The notes under the pieces: model-generated
Database searches by the model: none
What the model was told of the DNA's origin: nothing
The model's input: only the letters and a program-made list of their open reading frames with translations
Translations under genes and position numbers: made by a program
In this document: in pieces, positions 1 through 5,621 of the stretch
How the letters are laid out: each line of letters opens with the position of its first letter
How positions within the stretch are numbered: position 1 is the first letter of the stretch
Assembly: GCA_905236265.1 (NCBI GenBank)
Contig: CAJOOV010000141.1
Span: forward strand, 1 to 5,838
Length of the DNA stretch: 5,838 bases
Direction of reading: 5' to 3'
Source: an uncultured Oscillospiraceae bacterium
GTDB lineage: Bacteria > Bacillota > Clostridia > Oscillospirales > Oscillospiraceae

Positions 1-23
1 ATCGTATCCCTGACACGATTTGC

Positions 24-70
24 CAATGCCTCCCTCTCTGAGGGAGGTGCCCCGAAGGGGCGGAGGGAGT
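24..70 (+). repeat. 47-nt multi-hairpin dispersed repeat, copy 1
   Basis: This is one of two near-identical copies in the window; the other is inverted at 5792-5838, with a single mismatch (A55 here). It folds into two adjacent hairpins: an 8-bp stem (29-36 with 40-47, 3-nt loop) and a 5-bp GC stem (49-53 with 57-61, loop GAA), followed by GGAGGGAG. Just outside the shared core lies a perfect palindrome, CCCCCATGGGGG (72-83), and T5 at 91-95. Short palindromic repeats of this CTCCCTC/GAGGGAG style are common between genes in GC-rich gut Clostridia (from memory, not searched). It lies downstream of the malic enzyme stop, but on the minus strand no U-run follows the hairpins, so it is not a textbook terminator for that gene. 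Confidence 0.85.
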
Positions 71-114
71 CCCCCCATGGGGGAAGGCTGTTTTTGCATC
101 TCTCACCGTTTCCC

Positions 115-1287
115 TCACTTCCCTGCCACGCCGCTCTCCCGTGCCGCCCTTGCCACAGCCTCGGCCACGGCCTGAGCCACCCCCGGCTCAAAGGGCTGGG
201 GCAGGATATAATCTGCGCTGAGCCTCTCCGCAGGCACCAGCTCCGCCAGCGCCTGCGCCGCCGCCAGCTTCATCTCGTCGTTGATGTCCCTTGCCCGCAC
301 GTCCAGCGCCCCCCGGAAGATGCCGGGGAAGGCCAGGACATTGTTGATCTGGTTGGGGAAGTCGCTGCGCCCGGTGCCCACCACGGCGGCACCCGCCGCC
401 AGCGCCCGGTCCGGCATGATCTCCGGGGTGGGATTTGCCATGGGGAAGAGGATGGGGCGCTGGGCCATGGAGGCAACCATCTCCTCCGTCACCATGCCGG
501 GGGCGGAGACGCCGATAAACACGTCCGCTCCCCGGAGCATCTCCCCCAGAGAGCCGGAGCGCCGGTCAAGATTGGTGATGGCGGCGATCTCCTCCTTGGC
601 GCTGTTCAGCCCCGGCCTGCCCTGATAGATAGCGCCCTGACGGTCGCACATCACCACATGGCGCAGCCCCCGTGCCATGAGCAGCTTCACAATGGCGATC
701 CCTGCCGCCCCTGCCCCGCAGGTGACCACCCGGATGTCCTCCATCTCCTTGCCCACCAGCTTCAGGGCGTTGGTCAGGGCGGAGAGCACCACCACGGCGG
801 TGCCGTGCTGGTCGTCGTGGAAGATGGGGATGGAGCAGCGCTGCTTCAGCCGCTCCTCGATCTCAAAGCACCGGGGGGCGGAGATGTCCTCCAGATTCAC
901 CCCACCGAAGGAGCCCTCCAGCAGCGCCACGGTGTTCACGATCTCCTCCACGTCCCGGCTCTTGATGCAAAGGGGCACGGCATCCACGCCGCCGAAGGCC
1001 TTGAACAGCACGCACTTGCCCTCCATCACCGGCATTCCCGCCTCCGCTCCGATGTCTCCCAGACCCAGCACGGCGGTGCCGTCCGTGACCACGGCCACGG
1101 TGTTCCACCGCCCGGTGAGGCGAAAGCTCTCCTCCGGGTGCTTCTGGATCTCCAGACAGGGGGCGGCCACGCCGGGGGTATAGGCAAGGCTGAGTGCGTC
1201 CCTGTCCCGCACCTCCATCTTCGGCACGGTGGAGAGCTTGCCCGCCCATTCGTAGTGCAGTCTCAGGGATTCCTCTGCGTAATTCAT
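115..1287 (-). CDS. Malic enzyme (oxaloacetate-decarboxylating malate dehydrogenase), NAD(P)-dependent
   Basis: The 390-residue product should be a cytoplasmic enzyme converting (S)-malate to pyruvate and CO2 while reducing NAD(P)+. Family signatures appear in order: YTPGVA with the catalytic Tyr at 36, the substrate/catalytic Lys at 91 in EGKCVLFKAFGG, metal-binding E133-D134 in LEDISAPRCFEIE, HDDQHGTA at 157-164 with D158/D159, the Rossmann loop GAGAAG at 191-196, and NPTPEI further on. Length fits the short single-chain bacterial type (B. subtilis YtsJ-like) and it lacks the phosphotransacetylase domain of long MaeB. D215 after strand beta-2 does not settle NAD versus NADP. The frame stays open upstream to 1575, but ATG at 1287 is chosen because AGGAGG (1296-1301) sits 8 nt before it and a strong promoter lies between. 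It is divergent from the AraC gene, which may regulate it. Confidence 0.95.
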   Translation of the reverse strand: MNYAEESLRLHYEWAGKLSTVPKMEVRDRDALSLAYTPGVAAPCLEIQKHPEESFRLTGRWNTVAVVTDGTAVLGLGDIGAEAGMPVMEGKCVLFKAFGGVDAVPLCIKSRDVEEIVNTVALLEGSFGGVNLEDISAPRCFEIEERLKQRCSIPIFHDDQHGTAVVVLSALTNALKLVGKEMEDIRVVTCGAGAAGIAIVKLLMARGLRHVVMCDRQGAIYQGRPGLNSAKEEIAAITNLDRRSGSLGEMLRGADVFIGVSAPGMVTEEMVASMAQRPILFPMANPTPEIMPDRALAAGAAVVGTGRSDFPNQINNVLAFPGIFRGALDVRARDINDEMKLAAAQALAELVPAERLSADYILPQPFEPGVAQAVAEAVARAARESGVAGK

Positions 1288-1309
1288 ACCGTTTTCCTCC
1301 TCTGGTAGG

Positions 1310-1320
1310 TCGTTTTCTCC
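1310..1320 (-). repeat. 11-bp inverted repeat arm GGAGAAAACGA at the malic enzyme start site
   Basis: The minus strand reads GGAGAAAACGA immediately after the TATAAT of the malic enzyme promoter. The identical 11-mer occurs on the plus strand at 1436-1446, just after the -10 of the AraC promoter, so the two divergent transcription starts carry mirror-image copies. Function is unknown; a shared operator or a shared initial transcribed sequence are both possible. Confidence 0.6.
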
Positions 1321-1349
1321 ATTATAGTGCATATCCCCGCCGGGGACAA
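1321..1349 (-). promoter_or_regulatory. Promoter of the malic enzyme gene
   Basis: On the minus strand there is a perfect -10 TATAAT (1326-1321) and a -35 TTGTCC (1349-1344) with the ideal 17-bp spacer. Transcription should start near 1314, giving a leader of about 27 nt before the ATG at 1287. A 13-nt palindrome, TCCCCGCCGGGGA (1334-1346), overlaps the spacer and -35 and could be a repressor site. Confidence 0.75.
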
Positions 1350-1402
1350 TGCGGTAAATACCACAGATTTTCCCGCCCATCTCCCCCGGAAACCGGGAAA
1401 GA

Positions 1403-1431
1403 TTGCAAAAAGCGGGACTTTCGTGTATCAT
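1403..1431 (+). promoter_or_regulatory. Promoter of the AraC-family gene
   Basis: A -35 TTGCAA (1403-1408) and -10 TATCAT (1426-1431) are separated by 17 bp, predicting a start near 1438 and a leader of about 30 nt. An inverted repeat CCCGG-AAA-CCGGG (1385-1397) lies directly upstream of the -35, a suitable place for an activator or autoregulatory site. Confidence 0.65.
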
Positions 1432-1435
1432 GGCA

Positions 1436-1446
1436 GGAGAAAACGA
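1436..1446 (+). repeat. 11-bp inverted repeat arm GGAGAAAACGA at the AraC start site
   Basis: This is the partner of 1310-1320. It starts 4 nt after the -10 TATCAT and covers the predicted start point. It also lies a few bases upstream of the real Shine-Dalgarno (AAGGAGG, 1453-1459), so part of its GGAG content may be coincidental to purine-rich leader sequence. Confidence 0.55.
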
Positions 1447-1467
1447 GGGAGGAAGGAGGCGTGTGCC

Positions 1468-2319
1468 ATGGCGGCGATTCCCCCTGACGCCGACCGGCGG
1501 GGCTATCTGCTGGAGGACTACCGGCTGTTCCACCTGAAGGAGAGCCGTGCCCGGCGCTTTGACTACCACTACCACGAGTTTGACAAGGCGGTGGTCTTTC
1601 TCTCAGGAGAGGTGACCTATACCGTGGAGGGCAGGGCGTATTCCCTGCTCCCCGGAGACATCCTGCTGGTGCCCCACCACCATATCCACCAGCCGGACAT
1701 CGGCGGGGCGACCTATGAGCGCTGTATCCTCTGGCTCAGGCCGGAGTTTCTCGCCCGGTACGGCCTTGACCCCTGCTTCCGGCAGGCGGACAGCACCGGC
1801 TTCCACCTTGTGCGCCCCGGCGAGGGGGCGAAGGCGGCGGAGCTTCTGGAGGAGATGGAGGCGGCGGGCAGGGAGGGGCTGTTTGCCAGCGCCCTTCTGG
1901 AGCGCACCTGCTGTATCCGCTTTCTCATCGCCCTGAACCGCTGGGCGCTGGACAACCGGGCGGCGGGGGACGACAGGGCGTATACCTCCGACGGGAAGAT
2001 TCAGCAGGTGATGGCCTACATCAATGACCACCTCTCCCAGCCCCTGACGGTGGAGCATCTGGCGGGGGTGTGCTACCTCTCCCCCTCCCGGCTGATGCAC
2101 CGGTTCAAGGCGGCGGCGGGGTGCAGCGTCCACCAGTATGTGATGCAAAAGCGGCTCATCGCCGCCTGCGGCCTCATCCGCTCCGGCACCGGAGTGATGA
2201 AGGCGGCGAGGCAGGCAGGCTTCGGGGACTACTCCGCCTTCCTGCGCGCCTTCCGCTGCGTGTACCACACCTCCCCCAAAGCCTTTATGGAGGGGGAGAG
2301 CCGGGAGGAAAAGGGGTGA
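1468..2319 (+). CDS. AraC-family transcriptional regulator with N-terminal cupin domain
   Basis: The 283-residue protein is a one-component DNA-binding regulator. Residues about 15-90 form a cupin-like ligand domain, with HYH at 34-36 and PGDILLVPHHHIH at 62-74. The C-terminal AraC-type domain runs from about 177 to 275: the first helix-turn-helix is around TVEHLAGVCYLSPSRLMHRF and the second around KAARQAGFGDYSAFLRAFR, ending in the family-typical SPKAF. The ATG at 1468 is preferred over the in-frame ATG at 1327 because AAGGAGG (1453-1459) precedes it by 8 nt, the cupin begins soon after, and the promoter at 1403-1431 lies between the two ATGs. Divergent placement beside the malic enzyme suggests it controls that gene, itself, or both, perhaps responding to a small organic ligand. 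The ligand cannot be read from the sequence. Confidence 0.93.
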   Translation: MAAIPPDADRRGYLLEDYRLFHLKESRARRFDYHYHEFDKAVVFLSGEVTYTVEGRAYSLLPGDILLVPHHHIHQPDIGGATYERCILWLRPEFLARYGLDPCFRQADSTGFHLVRPGEGAKAAELLEEMEAAGREGLFASALLERTCCIRFLIALNRWALDNRAAGDDRAYTSDGKIQQVMAYINDHLSQPLTVEHLAGVCYLSPSRLMHRFKAAAGCSVHQYVMQKRLIAACGLIRSGTGVMKAARQAGFGDYSAFLRAFRCVYHTSPKAFMEGESREEKG

Positions 2320-2334
2320 GACTTTTAGAAAGTC
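2320..2334 (+). terminator. Short hairpin just after the AraC gene, possible weak terminator
   Basis: GACTTT (2320-2325) and AAAGTC (2329-2334) form a 6-bp AT-leaning stem with a 3-nt loop, starting one base after the stop codon. A T5 run occurs only at 2346-2350, 11 nt beyond the stem, so it does not fit an efficient intrinsic terminator. Confidence 0.25.
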
Positions 2335-2583
2335 ACCGCCGAAACTTTTTGTAATAAAATGTTACTGTTAAGGAGTTTTCCTTGTCAGACATGGGGGAAA
2401 ACCGGGAAAGCGCAGTTATGTAAACCGAAAAATGAAGGGCTTTCCCCCACCCGGTGCAAAAGCGGTGTGGAAAAGTCTGTGCAAACTGTGCAAAACTTTT
2501 GCCCCGCTGGGGAGAAGGGGAAAAGTCCGGCACTTTTCGCCCGCAGGAAAAATTGCAGAATCCGGGCCTGCAGGCAGGAGAAA
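2335..2583. other. Non-coding segment between convergent genes, rich in inverted repeats
   Basis: No convincing gene is present: short open frames on both strands lack ribosome sites and have no recognisable protein character. The segment holds an AT-rich patch (2341-2370); GGGGGAAA (2393-2400) pairing with TTTCCCCC (2441-2448); GGGAAAGC (2404-2411) pairing alternatively with GCTTTCCC (2439-2446); GCAAAAG (2456-2462) with CTTTTGC (2496-2502); GAAAAGT (2520-2526) with ACTTTTC (2532-2538); the palindrome GCCTGCAGGC (2566-2575); and a tandem 9-mer CTGTGCAAA (2477-2494). Several stems are mutually exclusive. It could be a long 3' untranslated region, an RNA gene, a protein-binding array or degraded sequence. 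Confidence 0.5.
2453..2495. repeat. Cluster of four DnaA-box-like 9-mers
   Basis: Four same-orientation 9-mers resemble TGTGNAWAA, the complement of the relaxed DnaA box TTWTNCACA. They are GGTGCAAAA (2453-2461), TGTGGAAAA (2466-2474), TGTGCAAAC (2478-2486) and TGTGCAAAA (2487-2495). The second and fourth fit the relaxed consensus fully and the other two have one mismatch; none equals the strict TTATCCACA. An AT-rich patch lies 80-110 bp to the left. There is no dnaA or dnaN here, so this is at most a DnaA-binding cluster away from the main origin. Confidence 0.3.
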
Positions 2584-2649
2584 ACCGGGCGCATAACCCC
2601 CTGTCACCTCTCCGGGGAGAGGCGGGGAAAATGCGTCCGGTGATTTTTT
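2584..2649 (+). terminator. Long branched stem with T6, probable (bidirectional) terminator between convergent genes
   Basis: An 11-bp stem (2584-2594 with 2631-2641, one G-U wobble at 2589/2636) encloses a CCCC/GGGG helix (2597-2600 with 2624-2627) and a 7-bp CCTCTCC/GGAGAGG hairpin (2607-2613 with 2616-2622). T6 follows at 2644-2649 on the plus strand, as expected for ending the AraC transcript. Read on the minus strand, the same stem ends in TTTT (complement of 2581-2584), so it could also end the flavoprotein transcript whose stop is at 2663. The stem is longer and more branched than a simple terminator, so an RNA element with another role is possible. Confidence 0.55.
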
Positions 2650-2662
2650 CAGCGAAAACGCC

Positions 2663-4057
2663 TCAGCCCTCCAGCCGCCGGGAGATCACCCGAGCCGCCC
2701 GGATGCCGGAGGCGCCGGCCTGTGCCAGCCCCCGTGTGGTGCCTGCGCCGTCGCCGATGGCGAAGAAGTTTTCCATGGGCGTCTCCAGCTCTTTGGTCAG
2801 GGAGATGCGCCCGGAGTAGAATTTCACCTCCGCCCCGTAGAGCAGGGTGTCATAGTTGGCGGTGCCCGGTGCCAGCTTGTCCAGCGCATAGATCATCTCA
2901 ATGATGTCGTCCAGCTGGCGCTTGGGCAGGGACAGGGACAGGTCGCCGGGGACGGCGGCCTTCAGGGTGGGCTGGACAAAGGATTGGCTTATCCGGTGGT
3001 CATTGGTGCGCCGTCCTCCCACCAGATCCCCGAAGCGCTGCACCAGCACGCCCCCGGCCAGCATATTGCTGAGGGAGGCGATGTGCTTGCCGTAGCGGTA
3101 GGGCTCGTTGAAGGGGCTGGTGAACCGGTTGGACACCAGCAGGGCGAAGTTGGTGTTCTCGCTGCGCAGGGCGGGGTCGGAGTAGGAGTGGCCGTTGACG
3201 GTGTTGATGCCCTCCACGTTCTCCGCCACCACATGGCCGTAGGGGTTCATGCAGAAGGTGCGCACCTGATCTCCGTAGCCCTTGGTGCGGTAGAGGAGCT
3301 TGGACTCATAGACCACGTCGGTGATATGCCGGAAGACCTTGGCGGGCAGCTCCACCCGCACGCCGATGTCCACCTGATTGTTGATGAGGGGGATGCCCAG
3401 ATGCCGGCACTGGTTGGCGAACCACTCCGCCCCGGAGCGCCCCGGTGCGGCGATGAGGTAGGTACACTCAAAGCACTCCCTCCCGCAGCTCAGCCGGTAG
3501 CCCCCGCCGGGCAGCGCCTCAATGTGCTCCACGGCGGTGCGGAAGCGAAACTCCACCCGCTCTTTCAGGTATTCGTAGAGATTGGCGAGAATGCGCAGGT
3601 TGTTCTCCGTGCCCAGATGCTTGCACTGCGCCTGAAGCAGATGCAGATCGTACTTCAGCGCCTCCACCTCCAGCGCCTGCGCCGCCGGGGAGGTGGTGGA
3701 AAAGACCTCCTCCGTGGCACCGAAGCGGACGTTCACGCTGTCCACATAGCGGATCAGCTCCATCACCTCCCCCGGCTCCATGTAGTCCGTGAGCCAGCCG
3801 CCGAAGGCGGTGGTAAAGTTGAACTTGCCGTCGGAGAAAGCGCCCGCCCCGCCGAAGCCGCACATGGTGCCGCAGGTTTTGCACTGGATACAGTGATCCG
3901 CCTTGCCCTGCACAATGGGGCAGGTGCGGGAATAGATGTCCGCCCCCTGCTCCAAGACAGTGACCCGGAGGACGGGGTTGCATTTCACCAGCTCGTAGGC
4001 GGCAAAGATGCCCGCCTCGCCGCTGCCGATGATGATAACGTCAGAGTGATTGTTCAT
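2663..4057 (-). CDS. FAD-dependent dehydrogenase, COG2509-like, with Cys cluster
   Basis: The 464-residue protein opens with a Rossmann dinucleotide-binding motif (VIIIGSGEAG, G11-x-G13-x-x-G16) and E36 at the end of beta-2, expected to hold the FAD ribose. It closes with FFAIGDGAG (G435-D436), the second FAD contact. Family-like blocks between are GFGGAGAFSDGK at 67-78, VDIGVRVE at 229-236 and RTFCMNPYGHVV at 266-277; these recall the uncharacterised FAD-dependent dehydrogenase group COG2509. C46, C56, C59, C62 and C66 form a CxxCxxCxxxC-like cluster that could bind iron-sulfur or be redox-active. No signal peptide or membrane segment is visible. ATG 4057 is chosen because GGAGG (4066-4070) lies 8 nt upstream and the Rossmann strand begins at residue 6. 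Substrate and electron partner are unknown. It is divergent from the CPBP gene. Confidence 0.88.
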   Translation of the reverse strand: MNNHSDVIIIGSGEAGIFAAYELVKCNPVLRVTVLEQGADIYSRTCPIVQGKADHCIQCKTCGTMCGFGGAGAFSDGKFNFTTAFGGWLTDYMEPGEVMELIRYVDSVNVRFGATEEVFSTTSPAAQALEVEALKYDLHLLQAQCKHLGTENNLRILANLYEYLKERVEFRFRTAVEHIEALPGGGYRLSCGRECFECTYLIAAPGRSGAEWFANQCRHLGIPLINNQVDIGVRVELPAKVFRHITDVVYESKLLYRTKGYGDQVRTFCMNPYGHVVAENVEGINTVNGHSYSDPALRSENTNFALLVSNRFTSPFNEPYRYGKHIASLSNMLAGGVLVQRFGDLVGGRRTNDHRISQSFVQPTLKAAVPGDLSLSLPKRQLDDIIEMIYALDKLAPGTANYDTLLYGAEVKFYSGRISLTKELETPMENFFAIGDGAGTTRGLAQAGASGIRAARVISRRLEG

Positions 4058-4084
4058 GTGATAAGCCTCCAATGGGAAGGGATG

Positions 4085-4139
4085 GAAAAGGATACTGATA
4101 AGATGATAGCAGATTGCGCCGGGGTATGCTATCCTTTTC
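4085..4139. repeat. 10-bp inverted repeat spanning the divergent promoter region
   Basis: GAAAAGGATA (4085-4094) is exactly complementary to TATCCTTTTC (4130-4139), with 35 bp between. Nested inside is a second perfect inverted pair, GATAGCA (4105-4111) and TGCTATC (4127-4133). The left arm falls on the predicted start region of the flavoprotein gene and the right arm lies upstream of the CPBP -10. It is a candidate operator for coordinated control, unproven. Confidence 0.5.
4103..4111 (-). promoter_or_regulatory. Extended -10 promoter of the FAD dehydrogenase gene
   Basis: The minus strand reads TGCTATCAT, a TGn extended -10 with a 5/6 match to TATAAT. No good -35 is seen at 16-18 bp. The predicted start near 4096 gives a leader of about 40 nt. 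It lies inside the inverted repeats of this intergenic region. Confidence 0.45.
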
Positions 4140-4149
4140 TGAAAAACTG

Positions 4150-4158
4150 TGGTACAAT
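4150..4158 (+). promoter_or_regulatory. Extended -10 promoter of the CPBP-tadA operon
   Basis: TGGTACAAT provides a TGn extended -10 with a 5/6 match to TATAAT; no convincing -35 lies at 16-18 bp. Transcription from about 4165 would leave a leader of about 20 nt, just enough for the ribosome site at 4171-4178. Confidence 0.5.
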
Positions 4159-4170
4159 AACAGGCAGTAT

Positions 4171-4178
4171 AAGGGGGG
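4171..4178 (+). promoter_or_regulatory. Ribosome binding site deciding the CPBP GTG start
   Basis: AAGGGGGG lies 7 nt before GTG 4186. The nearest ATG (4179) is in another frame and too close, and the in-frame ATG at 4114 lies upstream of both this site and the promoter, so GTG is the best start. Confidence 0.6.
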
Positions 4179-4185
4179 ATGCAGT

Positions 4186-5085
4186 GTGTATCCAAGGGAA
4201 ACATGGGAGCTGAGGCGGTGCTATGGCCGTGCGTGCATGGCGCTGCTGGTCTATACGCTTCTGGTGCAGCTGTGCGCAGGTCTGGCGGCGGGAGCGGCGT
4301 ATGCCCAAGGAGAGGGCTGGTTTTCCGACCCGGTGGGCATGGAGCTTTTGAACACGGCGCTGGTGTACCCCCTGGGGCTGCTGGTGTTTCGGTGGATGCT
4401 CCGGGATGCCCCGGTGCCAAAGCTGGCAAAGCCGCCTCTGCCCACCCTGAGACAGGCGGGGGAGACGGCGGTGGTGGCGCTGGGTCTGCTCTACGGGGGG
4501 AGTATGCTCACCCATCTGCTCCTCTCCGGCACGGACACCACGGACTACGCCAACCAGTTCGTGGAGGAACAGCCCCTGTGGGCTGCGCTGGTGTTCACGG
4601 TGGTGCTTGCCCCGGTGTTTGAGGAGCTGATCTTCCGCAAGGTGCTGCTGGACCGGCTGCTGTATCTGGGGGACTGGTCGGCGCTGCTCCTCTCCTCCCT
4701 GTTTTTCGGACTGTTTCACACCAACCTGTACCAGTTCCTCTATGCCCTGCTGGTGGGGCTGGTGCTGGGGTATATCCGCATTATGACCGGGCGCATGGTC
4801 TGCAATATCGCCCTGCACATGGGCATCAACCTGCTGGGCGGCGTGCTGGTGGGCAGAATCCCGGAGGGGACGTGGGGAGAACAGCTTCTGGGCACGGTGA
4901 TTCTGGTGTGCATCGCCTATTCCCTGTGGTATCTTGCCAGCAGAAGGCCGTGGGAGGCGCTGTACGAAGGGCCTATGGACTGGTTCAGCCCTATGGACAA
5001 GGCTCACGCCTGCCTCTCCTCCCCCGCCTTCTGGCTGTGCGTGGCGGTGCATCTGGGGCTGTCCTTCCTGCTCATCAGCCTGTGA
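4186..5085 (+). CDS. CPBP-family intramembrane metalloprotease
   Basis: The 299-residue integral membrane protein carries the glutamic-type/metal CPBP (Abi, PF02517) signature: EELIFR at 146-151 (E146, E147, R151), FGLFH with H178, and H211-x-x-x-N215. Hydrophobic segments near 18-40, 54-72, 94-113, 131-145, 165-178, 184-200, 208-222, a segment in about 232-250 and a last one near 280-299 suggest seven to nine membrane spans. Relatives include CAAX prenyl proteases, bacteriocin-immunity proteins and regulators of membrane signalling, so the substrate is unknown; no bacteriocin gene is nearby. Translation likely starts at GTG 4186 (ribosome site 4171-4178), not at the in-frame ATG 4114 upstream of the promoter. 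The stop is 12 bp before tadA, implying cotranscription. Confidence 0.88.
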   Translation: MYPRETWELRRCYGRACMALLVYTLLVQLCAGLAAGAAYAQGEGWFSDPVGMELLNTALVYPLGLLVFRWMLRDAPVPKLAKPPLPTLRQAGETAVVALGLLYGGSMLTHLLLSGTDTTDYANQFVEEQPLWAALVFTVVLAPVFEELIFRKVLLDRLLYLGDWSALLLSSLFFGLFHTNLYQFLYALLVGLVLGYIRIMTGRMVCNIALHMGINLLGGVLVGRIPEGTWGEQLLGTVILVCIAYSLWYLASRRPWEALYEGPMDWFSPMDKAHACLSSPAFWLCVAVHLGLSFLLISL

Positions 5086-5097
5086 GGGGAGAGCGGC

Positions 5098-5610
5098 ATG
5101 GCACACGCATCGGAGAGTGTACAGACACAGCGGCGGGACGGGGCATATATGTCCCTCGCCCTTGACCTCGCCCGTGAGGCGGGGCAGCGGGGGGATGTGC
5201 CTGTGGGCTGCGTCATTGTCCGCCGGGGGGAGGTCATCGCCCAGGGGGAGAACCGCCGGGAGGAGCGGGGAGACGCCACTGCCCACGCCGAGGTGGAGGC
5301 CATCTCCGCCGCCTGCCGCCGGCTGGGGCGCTGGCATCTGGAGGACTGCCCCCTGTATGTGACGCTGGAGCCCTGCCCCATGTGCGCCGGAGCGATCTGG
5401 AACGCCCGGCTGGGGCGGGTGGTCTACGCCGCCGCCGAGGAGCGCACCGGCTGCTGCGGCTCCCGGCTGCATCTGGGGCTGGAGGGCTTCACCCCATGGC
5501 CGGAGACGACCGCCGGAGTGATGGAGGAGGACTCCGCCGCATTGCTGGGGGCGTTTTTCCGCCCGCTGCGGGAGCGGGGGAGGGAAATTGTGAACGGAGA
5601 AAAAGAATGA
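5098..5610 (+). CDS. tadA: tRNA-specific adenosine deaminase TadA
   Basis: TadA deaminates the wobble adenosine (A34) of tRNA-Arg(ACG) to inosine in the cytoplasm. The 170-residue product has the zinc-deaminase core: HAE with H63 as ligand and E65 as proton shuttle, and PCPMCAGAI with C93 and C96. TadA-type context also fits: N52 before the active site, TLYVTLEPC-like LYVTLEPC, and a C-terminal GVMEEDSAALLGAFFRPLRE helix. The ATG at 5098 has an AGGGGAG site (5085-5091) overlapping the stop of the upstream CPBP gene. It gives about 15 extra N-terminal residues compared with a start at Met18, so a start at 18 is possible but lacks its own ribosome site. In several Firmicutes tadA is followed by SRP RNA and dnaX; neither is present in the bases shown here. 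Confidence 0.95.
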   Translation: MAHASESVQTQRRDGAYMSLALDLAREAGQRGDVPVGCVIVRRGEVIAQGENRREERGDATAHAEVEAISAACRRLGRWHLEDCPLYVTLEPCPMCAGAIWNARLGRVVYAAAEERTGCCGSRLHLGLEGFTPWPETTAGVMEEDSAALLGAFFRPLRERGREIVNGEKE

Positions 5611-5621
5611 TTTAATCTTTC

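Noticed and set aside
1..19. ATCGT/ACGAT inverted pair at the window edge, possibly the end of an upstream terminator
   Set aside because: Only a 5-bp stem with a 9-nt loop and no T-run; upstream context is missing.
94..1308. 404-residue open frame on the plus strand
   Set aside because: It is antisense to the malic enzyme. The product is His/Gly/Pro-rich low-complexity sequence, with no ribosome site; long shadow frames are expected in GC-rich DNA.
1288..1575. In-frame upstream extension of the malic enzyme (96 residues)
   Set aside because: It would overlap the start of the AraC gene and run through its own promoter. The ATG at 1287 has an ideal ribosome site and matches the family N-terminus.
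2359..2643. 94-residue plus-strand frame after the AraC gene
   Set aside because: No ribosome site, Lys/Arg/Cys-rich erratic composition, and it crosses several inverted repeats and the terminator stem.
2984..4213. 409-residue open frame on the plus strand
   Set aside because: It is antisense to the FAD dehydrogenase, with a composition biased to His, Gly, Ala and Leu and no motif; a shadow of the real gene.
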